Part shown: positions 36,687-45,524 of the stretch, one piece after another
Layout: every line of letters starts with the position of its first letter
How positions within the stretch are numbered: the first letter of the stretch is position 1
Assembly: GCF_900109655.1 (NCBI RefSeq)
Contig: NZ_FOAT01000004.1
Coordinates: forward strand, 186,001-250,000
DNA from: Hominimerdicola alba
Lineage (GTDB): Bacteria > Bacillota > Clostridia > Oscillospirales > Ruminococcaceae
Direction: 5' to 3'
DNA length: 64,000 nucleotides
Position numbers and translations under genes: made by a program
The notes under the pieces: model-generated
Database searches by the model: none
What the model saw: only the letters and a program-made list of their open reading frames with translations
What the model was told of the DNA's origin: nothing

Positions 36687-38462
36687 ATGTTGAAAAAAAT
36701 CATCTCAGGGCTGACCGCTGCAGCATCTGCCTGCACGATAGTCCTCGCTCCGGTTTCGGGCATAGCCGAAAAAAGTGCGGCTATTATCACCGCGAGCGCA
36801 GCAACTCCCGATTCTTATCACGATGACTGGCTTCACGTAAACGAAAATGCCGAAGTCGTTGATATGAACGGAAATCCCGTATGGATGACCGGTGTAAACT
36901 GGTTCGGTTATAACGTAGGAAGCCAGGTATTTGACGGCGTATGGAGCATCAATATGCATCAGGCGCTCAACGAGATAGCTGACCACGGCTTCAATCTGCT
37001 CCGTGTGCCCATGTCCACTGAGATACTTCTGCAGTGGAAGAACGGCAAGCCCGATCCTATCATCAAGATAAACGAGTGGAAAAACCCCGAGCTTACCATT
37101 GACGGTCAAGTGGGTGGCAAGCCGATGTACAGCTTTGATATATGGAACAAGGCTGTGGAATGGTGCAGAGAGAACGGCATCAAGATAATGATGGATATCC
37201 ACTGCGCTACCACGAACGCTGCAGGTCATAACTACGCCCTGTGGTATGATGACAAATACAGTGAGCAGGACTGGCTGGATGCACTGGCATGGTTTTCTGA
37301 CTACTACAAGGATGACGATACCGTTATCGCTATCGACCTCAAGAACGAGCCTCACGGCAAAAAGGATGACGGCATCTTCGCTAAGTGGGACGGTTCCAAA
37401 GATGCAAACAACTGGCGTTATGCCGCTGAAAAGGGCGCTAAAGCCTGCCTCGACAAGAACCCGAACCTGCTTATAATGGTAGAGGGTATCGAGTGCTATC
37501 CCAAGTTTGAAAAGGGCTTCGACTGGAATTCAAATTCCACCGATTATGCTCATTACGGCGACCCTGATTATCAGCCTTACCATGGCGCTTGGTGGGGCGG
37601 CAACTTCCGCGGTGCAAGAGATTATCCCGTAAACCTCGGCAAATATCAGAGCCAGCTGGTTTACTCACCCCATGACTACGGCCCTCTGGTTTATGAGCAG
37701 TCATGGTTCCACCTGCAGGGCAAGGGTCCCAACTACACAAGCTATAAGTTCGACAGAGAATCTCTGCTGAAAGAATACTGGTATGATTCATGGGCATTCC
37801 TGGTAGAAGAGAAGATTTCTCCTCTGCTGATGGGCGAATGGGGCGGACGTATCGACAAGGAGAATGACCCCTCAGGTGCAAACAAACACTGGATGGAAGA
37901 GCTTCGTGATTATATGATCGAAAAGCGCATCCACCACACATTCTGGTGCTTCAACGAGAATTCCAGCGATACAGGCGGACTTATCGCCAGCGACTGCAAC
38001 TGGGATCACTGGGACGAAGAAAAGTATGAGTTCGTTAAGCCTTCGCTGTGGCAGGACGAAAAGGGTAAGTTCATCAGCCTTGACCACAAGATAAAGCTGG
38101 GTCAGTCCGGAAATGGTATATCACTCAGTGATTATTATTCCACTTCACATTCTGATCCTGATCCCGACCCCAAGCCTCAGAATAATGATTATCCTAAGAA
38201 CATTAAGGTCAATTACAGCGCTCAGTATCATCAGGTACAGTTTATGTGGGATAAGGTACAGGGTGCTGACAAGTACGGTATCGCTGTTTACCTTGCAGGT
38301 AAGTGGAGAGTTCAGACTTCCAACATCACGACCAACAACTACGTAACTCCCAAGAACCTGACTCCCGGCATGACCTACAAGGTTGCTGTTGCCGCAAGAG
38401 TCAACGGTAAGTGGAACACGACCGATCCTATCAAGAACGCTATCACTGTTACTATTAAGTAA
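36687..38462 (+). CDS. Secreted GH5 cellulase with C-terminal Fn3-like module
   Basis: 591 residues. Signal peptide about 1-38. The GH5 domain (about 45-490) has acid/base E221 in DLKNEPHG, HDYGPLV, and nucleophile E384 in LLMGEWGG; GVNWFGYNVG opens the barrel. A D-P repeat linker (DPDPDPKPQNND) joins a C-terminal module (about 503-591) nearly identical to that of the BspA-type protein at 20.9 kb. There is no dockerin, so the enzyme probably stays free or is held by this module. The ATG at 36687 was preferred to 36678 because of spacing from GGAGAGGGG. It is endoglucanase-like; other GH5 activities cannot be excluded. Confidence 0.92.
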   Translation: MLKKIISGLTAAASACTIVLAPVSGIAEKSAAIITASAATPDSYHDDWLHVNENAEVVDMNGNPVWMTGVNWFGYNVGSQVFDGVWSINMHQALNEIADHGFNLLRVPMSTEILLQWKNGKPDPIIKINEWKNPELTIDGQVGGKPMYSFDIWNKAVEWCRENGIKIMMDIHCATTNAAGHNYALWYDDKYSEQDWLDALAWFSDYYKDDDTVIAIDLKNEPHGKKDDGIFAKWDGSKDANNWRYAAEKGAKACLDKNPNLLIMVEGIECYPKFEKGFDWNSNSTDYAHYGDPDYQPYHGAWWGGNFRGARDYPVNLGKYQSQLVYSPHDYGPLVYEQSWFHLQGKGPNYTSYKFDRESLLKEYWYDSWAFLVEEKISPLLMGEWGGRIDKENDPSGANKHWMEELRDYMIEKRIHHTFWCFNENSSDTGGLIASDCNWDHWDEEKYEFVKPSLWQDEKGKFISLDHKIKLGQSGNGISLSDYYSTSHSDPDPDPKPQNNDYPKNIKVNYSAQYHQVQFMWDKVQGADKYGIAVYLAGKWRVQTSNITTNNYVTPKNLTPGMTYKVAVAARVNGKWNTTDPIKNAITVTIK

Positions 38463-38481
38463 TATAATTCACAGAACCTAT

Positions 38482-38514
38482 AACGGCAGTTTCTTCGGAA
38501 GCTGCCGTTTTCTT
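38482..38514 (+). terminator. Terminator after the GH5 gene
   Basis: AACGGCAG-TTC pairs with GAA-CTGCCGTTTT with a TTCG-type loop. Confidence 0.85.
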
Positions 38515-38520
38515 CTGTAT

Positions 38521-38559
38521 AAAAAACACCGCCCGTACCATAAAAAGCACGGACGGTGA
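38521..38559 (-). terminator. Terminator of the CO dehydrogenase operon
   Basis: CACCG-CCGT pairs with ACGG-CGGTG; on the minus strand TTTTTTATAC follows, 35 bases after the last gene of the operon. Confidence 0.8.
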
Positions 38560-38592
38560 TATTATTAATAAGCGTTCGCCAACAGAACAAAA

Positions 38593-38919
38593 TTATTTGC
38601 TCTTGGCTTTCTTATCCAGAATAGCACTTTTAAGTGCACCTGTTGGGTCTTTCACCAGTAAAACTATGACCCAGATTACCAGAGCCAGTGCGATGACCGA
38701 CAGACCAAGGAAAGTATCATTCAGCATATCAGCCGCAGCAGGCTGAAAGTATTCAGCGCCGCTTTCAAGATATTCGACCACTGCATCTACGAGCCACATC
38801 AGTGATGCGCCCCAGAACATATACAGCAGAACGCCTGTTTTCAGCTTTCTTGCCTTTTCGCTTGAATACCAGATAACTGTGGATACCACAGCCGCAATTA
38901 CAGTAATAAGAAGTGTCAT
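38593..38919 (-). CDS. Small membrane protein in the CO dehydrogenase operon, function unknown
   Basis: 108 residues with three hydrophobic segments (about 1-20, 28-50 and 68-92) and a basic C-terminus (LDKKAKSK). I do not recognise a family. A conserved-looking FWGASLMWLVDAVVEYLE lies in the second segment. Its start overlaps the end of the preceding gene by 4 bases, so the two are translated together and probably form a membrane complex. The linkage to a CooS-like gene suggests metal or gas handling, but this is inference. Confidence 0.75.
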   Translation of the reverse strand: MTLLITVIAAVVSTVIWYSSEKARKLKTGVLLYMFWGASLMWLVDAVVEYLESGAEYFQPAAADMLNDTFLGLSVIALALVIWVIVLLVKDPTGALKSAILDKKAKSK

Positions 38920-39308
38920 GCAGTTGCACCCGCTTTCTTTTCGGATTTATTAACGGAAGCTGTTATCTTATTTGATGCTATCACCAGACCAGCCCATACA
39001 GCGGTAACAAGTATCGCCATGGCAGAACCCGATGTCGCCATTTCGTGAAGCATTTCCGCGGTATCAGCGGGATCATTCGCCGCTGTCAGGAAGGGAAAGA
39101 ACGGTGTTACTTCACCGTGCCAAACGTGCTCAAAAGCAAGCAGTCCCGAGCCGCCCCAAAGCATACCGTTGAGCCATTTCAGCTTATCGGCAAAGCTGAG
39201 CTTCATCTCACCGCTGTTTTTATTATCAGCGCTCTCCTTTTTCGCTGCCACTTTCTGTATAACAGTTGTAACTATCGCCTCTGTTGCAGGCACTATAAAA
39301 CAAGCCAT
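38916..39308 (-). CDS. Membrane protein in the CO dehydrogenase operon, function unknown
   Basis: 130 residues with about three hydrophobic stretches (N-terminus, about 45-62, and 92-114). The segment FEHVWHGEVTPFFPFL carries two histidines near a membrane edge. I know no function. It starts 15 bases after the CooS-like gene, with GGAGG before it, and overlaps the next small membrane gene by 4 bases. Together they may anchor or supply the CooS-like protein (inference). Confidence 0.75.
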   Translation of the reverse strand: MACFIVPATEAIVTTVIQKVAAKKESADNKNSGEMKLSFADKLKWLNGMLWGGSGLLAFEHVWHGEVTPFFPFLTAANDPADTAEMLHEMATSGSAMAILVTAVWAGLVIASNKITASVNKSEKKAGATA

Positions 39309-39323
39309 TTTTATTCCTCCAAA

Positions 39324-41447
39324 TTATTTATCCCAGCCAAGCGCTTTTCTCTTGGCTTTCATATCAGCAACTATCTTTTCGCCCAGCTTGACGGGGTCGG
39401 TGTCAACATTCATGGACGAACCGAGAGTCTCCAGTGTACCGTATTTCAGGAACTCGATAACGTTCTTCGAGCCGTATATCTGAGCTTCAACGCAGTGATA
39501 GGAGCTTATACCGTTGAGTCTGAATCCCAGCGACGCATCTACGCCCTTTTCGTTGCCCCATTCGGGCGATGAAAATGCAAAAGGCATCTCATACATCTTA
39601 TGGCCCAGCGCACCTGCAACTCCTGCAAATATTCCCGATGAACGTGTATTATCGATACATTCTCCCACGTGCCATACAGGGGGCAGATCGGGTTCAAGAA
39701 ATTCTCTCAGGCTCTCCCCTGCTTTTTCCTTGCCCGATACAGCACAGTATCCCAGCTTCATCAGCGGGAAAGAAGCACAGCCGTTGGAGATTATCAGAAC
39801 ATTGTTTTTCAGCAGAACATCAGCCACATCTACAATGCACTTTTCGTACAGCACCTTGGGATTGTTACAGCCAACCATATTCACGATACCCAGTATCCTG
39901 CCGTCCTTGATAGCTTCTGCAAGGGGCTTCATGCTTCCGAAACGTCTGTGGATATACTCCACCGAGAAACCGACTTCGGCTTCCACCTCGTATGGCGGTA
40001 TGTAAACGGGTATGCCCTTTCTGGCTTCAAAGCTTTCGATGGCACGGCGGACGATCTTCTCAGCGAGCGCCTTTGTCTCGCCGATATTTGAATGGTGATG
40101 ATCGTATTCGTAGCGTTCAGCACCCGGAAGTCTTGCAGATTCGCTGGTGGTAACGACGGTAGTCTTGAAGCAGTGTGCAACTTCCATAATGGAGGGGAAT
40201 ACGTCCTGAACATCGGCAACCCAGAGATCAAGAGCGCCTGTTCCAAGTACCAGTTCGGCGGATACAGCATTTGAAAGTGGTATGACACCCGCGTATCTGT
40301 ACATAGCCGAAAGTCCCGAACAGCATATGCCGTAAAAGCGTATGCCCTTTGCGCCTGCCTTTTTGGCAAGTTCTATCAGGTCTTCACGCTTTCCTGCTTC
40401 AACTATCTGGCTGACAAGCAGAGGCAGATGACCGTGTACCGCGATGTTTACATAACCCTTTTCAAGAGCGCCGATATTTACCTTTGAAGTAACTCTGTCG
40501 CCAACACCGAACAAGCTGTCCGTCGCGATAGAAGCACCCACAACTCCCGAGAATGTGAAAGCAAGACCGCATCTCAAAAACTGCTGCATAACCGACTTCC
40601 AATCACCGTCAGTAGCACATCCCGATTTATGATATGCCTCAAACACCTCGTGGTACGCACTTATGGGCAGTATATCCAGGTCTTTCCAGACTTCCTGTCT
40701 TTCGGGAACAGCACAGGCTGAAATAGTCTTGTACTCACCCGGCACCGATCTGGACATATCTTCAAGAAGTGCATCGGCAAGATCTTTGGCAACATTTTTC
40801 AGCTGACGATTCTTCTGCTTGATGCCGAAAGCTTCAGCAGTGGAGCGTATTTTCTGCTCGCCAAGTATCGGAACATCAAGCTTGCCCTCTGCCGCCCATT
40901 TCAGTGCAAGCATTACTTCTCTCGCGTGCATACCGTGCTGTGCAGCACCTGCCGCAGCGGAACGAAGCAGATTTCTGGCAACGATGAGATCAGCATCAGC
41001 ACCGCAGATACCCTTTGGGGATTTCGCAGTTATACGGCATGGTCCCATATTGCATATCTTACAGCATATGCCTGCCAGACCGAAATTACACTGGGGTTTC
41101 TGCTTATCAAAGCGGTCGAACGCAGTATCTATACCAAGCTGTTCCATGCGCAGCAGCATTTCCCTTACAGCAGGGTCGGGGGTCTGATCGATGACGTCCT
41201 GCTTGCTGGGAAAAGTCTTTTTATATTCTGTAACCGCATTCATATAATCCCTGATGAATGCCTGCGGATCATCAGCTTCGCCCTCGCCGTGGCTTGCCTT
41301 CAATATCACAGTAGGGATACCGTGTTCATCAAATCCGATGATATTTCTGTGTGAATGGATATGCGCAGGCGAATGATGGTCGTGCTCATGTTCGTGATGA
41401 TGCTCATGTTCATGATCATGACAGTGATTATGTATTTTCTCGCTCAT
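39324..41447 (-). CDS. cooS: CooS-like Ni-CO dehydrogenase with His-rich N-terminus and an altered C-cluster site
   Basis: 707 residues, cytoplasmic. Residues 1-33 are a His-rich tail (HDHEHEHHHEHEHDHH), a typical nickel-store sequence. Cysteines for the D and B clusters are present (C120, C128, C129, C132, C137, C148). Putative C-cluster ligands are present at VHGH (338-340), GICCSG (375-376), GCNNP (C527), NGCAS (C557) and VGEC (C597). The CO dehydrogenase motif V-D-V-Q-C-I-x-P, however, reads ADVQDVFP, with D415 where the iron-binding Cys is expected (Cys333 of CooS-II, by eye alignment). The active-site lysine region SEKA is NEKG. It may be an altered or different-function homologue. Operon: CooS, two membrane proteins. 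Confidence 0.88.
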   Translation of the reverse strand: MSEKIHNHCHDHEHEHHHEHEHDHHSPAHIHSHRNIIGFDEHGIPTVILKASHGEGEADDPQAFIRDYMNAVTEYKKTFPSKQDVIDQTPDPAVREMLLRMEQLGIDTAFDRFDKQKPQCNFGLAGICCKICNMGPCRITAKSPKGICGADADLIVARNLLRSAAAGAAQHGMHAREVMLALKWAAEGKLDVPILGEQKIRSTAEAFGIKQKNRQLKNVAKDLADALLEDMSRSVPGEYKTISACAVPERQEVWKDLDILPISAYHEVFEAYHKSGCATDGDWKSVMQQFLRCGLAFTFSGVVGASIATDSLFGVGDRVTSKVNIGALEKGYVNIAVHGHLPLLVSQIVEAGKREDLIELAKKAGAKGIRFYGICCSGLSAMYRYAGVIPLSNAVSAELVLGTGALDLWVADVQDVFPSIMEVAHCFKTTVVTTSESARLPGAERYEYDHHHSNIGETKALAEKIVRRAIESFEARKGIPVYIPPYEVEAEVGFSVEYIHRRFGSMKPLAEAIKDGRILGIVNMVGCNNPKVLYEKCIVDVADVLLKNNVLIISNGCASFPLMKLGYCAVSGKEKAGESLREFLEPDLPPVWHVGECIDNTRSSGIFAGVAGALGHKMYEMPFAFSSPEWGNEKGVDASLGFRLNGISSYHCVEAQIYGSKNVIEFLKYGTLETLGSSMNVDTDPVKLGEKIVADMKAKRKALGWDK

Positions 41448-41481
41448 AATACCAGCCTCTCGTAATAATTCTCAAATACAT

Positions 41482-41510
41482 ATTATATCACAATAGTATG
41501 ATTTATTCAA
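41482..41510 (-). promoter_or_regulatory. Promoter of the CooS-like operon
   Basis: TTGAAT (41505-41510), 17-base spacer, TATAAT (41482-41487) on the minus strand. It lies between the ABC importer and CooS-like genes, so the latter can be transcribed alone. Confidence 0.65.
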
Positions 41511-41540
41511 TTCTTGGTCGGTCAATAAATACACCATAAA

Positions 41541-42311
41541 TCAGATATAATACTCTATATATTCGTCGGTCTTCATATTGAAAAGTTCAAATATGCGGTC
41601 ACGGACGTATAAAAAGTTCTCGCCTGTCCTGTTGCGGTGTTCGCCCAGTGGAACCTTAACGATGCTCTTTATCCTGCCGGGGTCAGCCATCATCACAACT
41701 ATCCTGTCAGCCAGAAATACCGCTTCTTCGATATCGTGGGTAACAAAAATTATAGTCTTTTTCTCTTCGTGGGAAATCCTGAGGATATCTTCCTGAAGTT
41801 TCATTCTTGTAATAGCGTCAAGTGCGCCGAAGGGTTCATCCATAAAGATGATATCAGGGTCTACCGCCAGACCTCTTGCGATAGCCACTCTCTGCTGCTG
41901 ACCGCCCGAAAGCTGCTTAGGATAGCGCTTTTCATACCCGCTGAGCCCCACCAGTTCCAGATACTTCTGTGCGATGGCAGCACGTTCAGATTTGGGAACT
42001 TTTTTGGACTCAAGTCCCAGTTCAACATTTTTCTGAACATTTCTCCAAGGTAGAAGTCCGTAGTTCTGGAAAATTGTTATATTGTTTATAGATGGCGCAG
42101 ATACTTCTTTGCCGTCTATCTTGACACTTCCGCTGTTGACCTTTTCAAAACCTGCGAGGGCATTCAGCAGTGTGCTTTTTCCGCAACCCGAAGGTCCCAG
42201 CAGGCAGATGAACTCACCTTTTTCGATATCAAGAGATACATTATCAAGGGCAACGAACTCTTTGCCGTCCTGAACATAATTCTTGCAGGCATCTTTGACC
42301 TCAATATACAT
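41541..42311 (-). CDS. NitT/TauT-family ABC importer, ATP-binding protein
   Basis: 256-residue ATPase of the nitrate/sulfonate/bicarbonate/pyrimidine importer family. Walker A GPSGCGKST (near 38), signature LSGGQQQRVAIARGL, Walker B IIFMDEPFGALD, and switch His in FVTHDIEEAVFLADR. The start at 42311, chosen over an ATG six codons upstream, lies behind GGAGG, and its first A is the last base of the permease stop, so they are translationally coupled. Substrate unknown from the sequence. Confidence 0.92.
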   Translation of the reverse strand: MYIEVKDACKNYVQDGKEFVALDNVSLDIEKGEFICLLGPSGCGKSTLLNALAGFEKVNSGSVKIDGKEVSAPSINNITIFQNYGLLPWRNVQKNVELGLESKKVPKSERAAIAQKYLELVGLSGYEKRYPKQLSGGQQQRVAIARGLAVDPDIIFMDEPFGALDAITRMKLQEDILRISHEEKKTIIFVTHDIEEAVFLADRIVVMMADPGRIKSIVKVPLGEHRNRTGENFLYVRDRIFELFNMKTDEYIEYYI

Positions 42312-43081
42312 CACGCAGCACCTCCCCAAGATTTAAGTATCAGCTTTTCAATGAGTTTCAGCAGACCATCAAGCAGTATACCGATGATACCGATAACAAG
42401 TATCGTTGCAAGCAGTATATCCGCGCGGATATTGTTTCTCGCGTCGATTATCTGATAGCCGAGACCCGACTGTGCGCCCACCATCTCGCCTGCAACAAGG
42501 AATATCCATGCTGTTCCCAGCGCAAGATGGATACCGTTTGCGATCTGGGGAAAAGCCGCAGGGAAAATAACTTTCCAAGTCAGCGCAGGCTGTTTTATGC
42601 CGAAATTCTTAGAAACTTTCAGGTATACGGGATCGATATTTCCCACCGCCGATACCGTTGACAGCAAAACAGGGAAAAATGCCGCAATAAATATGATAAC
42701 GATAGCAGGAACATCACCGATACCGAACAGCAGGACGATAAATGGCATCCACGCTGTAGGTGAGATAGGTCTCAAAAGCTGCACCGCAGGATTGATATAC
42801 TGAAAAAGCTTTGGTATCCTGCCAAGTATCAAACCCAGTACCACAGCAACGATCACCGAGCTGAAATATCCCGTAACAAAGCGGTACATACTCGTTCTTA
42901 TATTCTCAAACAGTTTTCCGTTCTCTATCAGTTCTACCAGAGCATCAAATGCCATTTTAGGCGACGGGAACAATGCCTTGTCGTAACTGCTGACAGTGAA
43001 CAGCAGCTGCCATATCAATATCAGTATCGAGACCGATATAATTACATTTTTCAGAGAGAGTAATTTTTTCAAGTTGATCAC
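42311..43081 (-). CDS. NitT/TauT-family ABC importer, permease
   Basis: A 256-residue inner-membrane protein with six hydrophobic segments. The ABC coupling motif lies near SGLGYQIIDARN, after VAGEMVGAQ. It sits 6 bases after the binding-protein gene and overlaps the ATPase start. The same substrate class as the binding protein applies (sulfonate, nitrate, bicarbonate, thiamine precursor are family options). Confidence 0.92.
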   Translation of the reverse strand: MINLKKLLSLKNVIISVSILILIWQLLFTVSSYDKALFPSPKMAFDALVELIENGKLFENIRTSMYRFVTGYFSSVIVAVVLGLILGRIPKLFQYINPAVQLLRPISPTAWMPFIVLLFGIGDVPAIVIIFIAAFFPVLLSTVSAVGNIDPVYLKVSKNFGIKQPALTWKVIFPAAFPQIANGIHLALGTAWIFLVAGEMVGAQSGLGYQIIDARNNIRADILLATILVIGIIGILLDGLLKLIEKLILKSWGGAA

Positions 43082-43087
43082 GCCTTA

Positions 43088-44014
43088 TCAAAAATCATTT
43101 TTCACAAAATCCGCATAAGCAGGAGGGTTATCTGAAAGTCCGTATTCCTTGACTTTATCTGCAAGCTCATTGTAAGCTTCCTCGGTTATGTCAAGGTCAT
43201 TGTAGGAAATCCACTGCAAAGATGTATCAAGTACATCATCTGTCTGATTCAGGTACTTCTTAGCCACTTCTTTTGCTTTTTCCTTATCAAGGGCATTTCC
43301 TGCCGACTTATAGCTTTCAACAAATGACTTTGCATCATCATAGCGCTCATCAATGAACTTGTCAGTCAGCACCAGTCCACAGCAGAGGGATTCTTCCCAA
43401 AGTTCTTCGGAACTGAAAAGCACCTTTCCTACACCAAGGTTCACGCCCATAGCACCAAAGGGTTCAGCAACGCAGTAACCGTCTATCTGACCGCTTGCCA
43501 GAGCGGATGGCATCTCGGTGGGCGCAAGCTCGGTGACATTCACATCTCCGATATTAAGACCCGCTGTTGCCAGAGCATCATTCAGCAGTATATTGTGTGA
43601 TGACTGTCTGTGAGGTATAGCGAAAGTCTTGCCCTTGAGGTCAGCGGCAGAATCAATATCGTTTGATACAATGATAACATTTCCGTCGCGGTGTCCCAGA
43701 GCCACGGCTTTCACCCCGATACCTTCCTCCTTGGATTTCATCGCAAGCTCTATCAGCACCGATGCGCCGTCAACTCTGTTTGAGTTGAGAGCGTCCAGCA
43801 ATTCTGCCCATGAACCGTACTTTACAAGCTCAACTTTCAGCCCCGATTCCTTTTCAAGCTCCTCAGCCTCTTCAAGCAGTGCCAGGGAATGAGTTATGGG
43901 GAGATAAGCTATCTTTACACTGTTTTCGCTGTCCTTGCTGTCGGATTTTCCGCAGGAAACAGCAGAGAACGCAAGTGCAGCGGAAATTATAAATGCAGGT
44001 AATCTTTTTTTCAT
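43088..44014 (-). CDS. NitT/TauT-family ABC importer, substrate-binding lipoprotein
   Basis: 308 residues. The N-terminal signal ends in a lipobox, FSAVSCGKS, so it is anchored to the outer face of the membrane. The rest is an SsuA/TauA/NrtA-type two-domain fold: VKIAYLPITHSLALLEE, GVKAVALGHRDGNVIIV, DLKGKTFAIPHRQSSHN and VAEPFGAMG. The ligand is not clear. First in a three-gene importer operon next to, but separately promoted from, the CooS-like genes. A shared physiological role is possible but unproven. Confidence 0.92.
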   Translation of the reverse strand: MKKRLPAFIISAALAFSAVSCGKSDSKDSENSVKIAYLPITHSLALLEEAEELEKESGLKVELVKYGSWAELLDALNSNRVDGASVLIELAMKSKEEGIGVKAVALGHRDGNVIIVSNDIDSAADLKGKTFAIPHRQSSHNILLNDALATAGLNIGDVNVTELAPTEMPSALASGQIDGYCVAEPFGAMGVNLGVGKVLFSSEELWEESLCCGLVLTDKFIDERYDDAKSFVESYKSAGNALDKEKAKEVAKKYLNQTDDVLDTSLQWISYNDLDITEEAYNELADKVKEYGLSDNPPAYADFVKNDF

Positions 44015-44140
44015 AATATTTTTCTTCCTTTCAGTATCAATAATTTGATCTCAGTATTATAATAGTACCTATCTTTAATATTACTAAACATATAATTTAT
44101 CTCAAATATATATTTCATATAGGTTTGGTAGGCTTTGCTT

Positions 44141-44169
44141 ATTATACATCATAAACACCCCTCTGTCAA
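44141..44169 (-). promoter_or_regulatory. Promoter of the ABC importer operon
   Basis: TTGACA (44164-44169), 17-base spacer, TATAAT (44141-44146) on the minus strand, followed by a leader of about 125 bases. The leader contains an A+T-rich palindrome AAATATATATTT; no riboswitch recognised. Confidence 0.75.
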
Positions 44170-44304
44170 GAGAAAAAACAGCGCAGAAAAAAAAGTCGTA
44201 CAAATTACTACAATTTTACTAGGAATTAGAAAAATTAATTGTGATTATTCACACAATCAAGGCGGTAACACAAAAGCATTTACAATTAATAATAGGATAT
44301 ATGG

Positions 44305-44333
44305 TTGACTTACCTACTGTGATCAGATATAAT
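44305..44333 (+). promoter_or_regulatory. Promoter of the YibE/F genes
   Basis: TTGACT (44305-44310), 17-base spacer, TATAAT (44328-44333). It lies inside the upstream extension of the frame and supports the start at 44379. Confidence 0.7.
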
Positions 44334-44378
44334 AATAATGAGCGTAAATTTGAAATACTAACAAGGAAGATGATATCT

Positions 44379-45524
44379 ATGAGCTTAAATGTTCTGCTGA
44401 AAAAGATCGGCAGAAAAAGAGCGGTCTCATTTTTGATACTGTTCATTATTTGCATCGGGGCGGTGATATTCACCGAGAACGACTATTTTCTTTATAACAG
44501 AACTATAGCCGAGGTCGTTTCAGTGTCGGAAGACCTCACACGCACATCCCCTGCCATGATAAATTCAACGGAATATCAGTACACTCAGCGGCTGACTGTT
44601 GAAATAAAAAACGGCGAACACAAGGGCGAACTTGCGACGGTAACAAATAAATATTCTTCCTCACTTGTGACCGATGAAAAATTCTCAAAGGGCGATAAGT
44701 TATTTGTCGATGTCAATAGTTCAGGTGAAAAACTGAAAGCCGTCTGTACTGGCGTAAAACGCGACGTTTACGCTGTCGGCGTCACGATGCTTTTCGTGCT
44801 GACAATTGTGTTGGTCGGCGGTAAAAAAGGCGCATTGTCCATGCTTTCCGTCACATTCAACGCCCTTATCTTCGCCGCCGCTATCGAAGCATATCACAGG
44901 GGGCTCGACCTCTTCGGACTTTGTCTTGGAGCGGCAGTACTTTTCACTGTTTCTTCCCTGGTCATCGTCAGCGGTATCAACCGAAAAACTGCGGCGGCTG
45001 TTGTATCTGCGCTGTGCGGAACTGCTGTAACCATCGCCATAGCCTACGCCGTGCTGAAACTCACAAAAGGCAGAGGCGTGCGCTTCGACCAGATGCAGTA
45101 CCTTATCAAACCCTATGAGGAGATCTTCATATCCGAACTGCTTGTGGGCGGTCTGGGTGCGATAATGGATATCTCCATAACAATGTCGTCGTCAATGTCT
45201 GAACTTATCGACAGAGACAGCAGTATCACTTTCTCCGCCCTCAGGCATTCGGGCCGCGAGATAGGCAAGGATATCATGGGCACCATGACGAACGTACTGC
45301 TTTTTACCTACGTATGCGGTTGCATACCACTGGTAATTCTGGCACTCAGGAACAATGTTACGCTGACGGACGTTCTCAACAATTATCTCGACCTTGAGAT
45401 AGTCCGTGCTTTCGTAGGTGGCATAGGCATAGTCCTTACCATACCCATAGCTATCTTCATCTCGACCCATATGCTGAAAGGCAAGGAAAACACCACCCCT
45501 CAGCCGAAAGAAGGCGATGCGTAA
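44379..45524 (+). CDS. YibE/F-like family membrane protein
   Basis: 381 residues with a single N-terminal membrane segment, an extracellular beta-rich part (about 40-135), then several hydrophobic segments (about 145-370). The block GGLGAIMDISITMSSSMSEL and later GKDIMGTMTNVLLF are characteristic of the YibE/F-like family. Function is unknown; a transport role is usually assumed. An upstream ATG 46 codons before would run across a promoter, so 44379, behind AAGGAAG, was chosen. It overlaps the second YibE/F gene by one base (TAATG). Confidence 0.85.
   Translation: MSLNVLLKKIGRKRAVSFLILFIICIGAVIFTENDYFLYNRTIAEVVSVSEDLTRTSPAMINSTEYQYTQRLTVEIKNGEHKGELATVTNKYSSSLVTDEKFSKGDKLFVDVNSSGEKLKAVCTGVKRDVYAVGVTMLFVLTIVLVGGKKGALSMLSVTFNALIFAAAIEAYHRGLDLFGLCLGAAVLFTVSSLVIVSGINRKTAAAVVSALCGTAVTIAIAYAVLKLTKGRGVRFDQMQYLIKPYEEIFISELLVGGLGAIMDISITMSSSMSELIDRDSSITFSALRHSGREIGKDIMGTMTNVLLFTYVCGCIPLVILALRNNVTLTDVLNNYLDLEIVRAFVGGIGIVLTIPIAIFISTHMLKGKENTTPQPKEGDA

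Noticed and set aside
44015-44140. ABC importer leader as a thiamine or other riboswitch
   Set aside because: No conserved motif of TPP, SAM or other known class was found in it.
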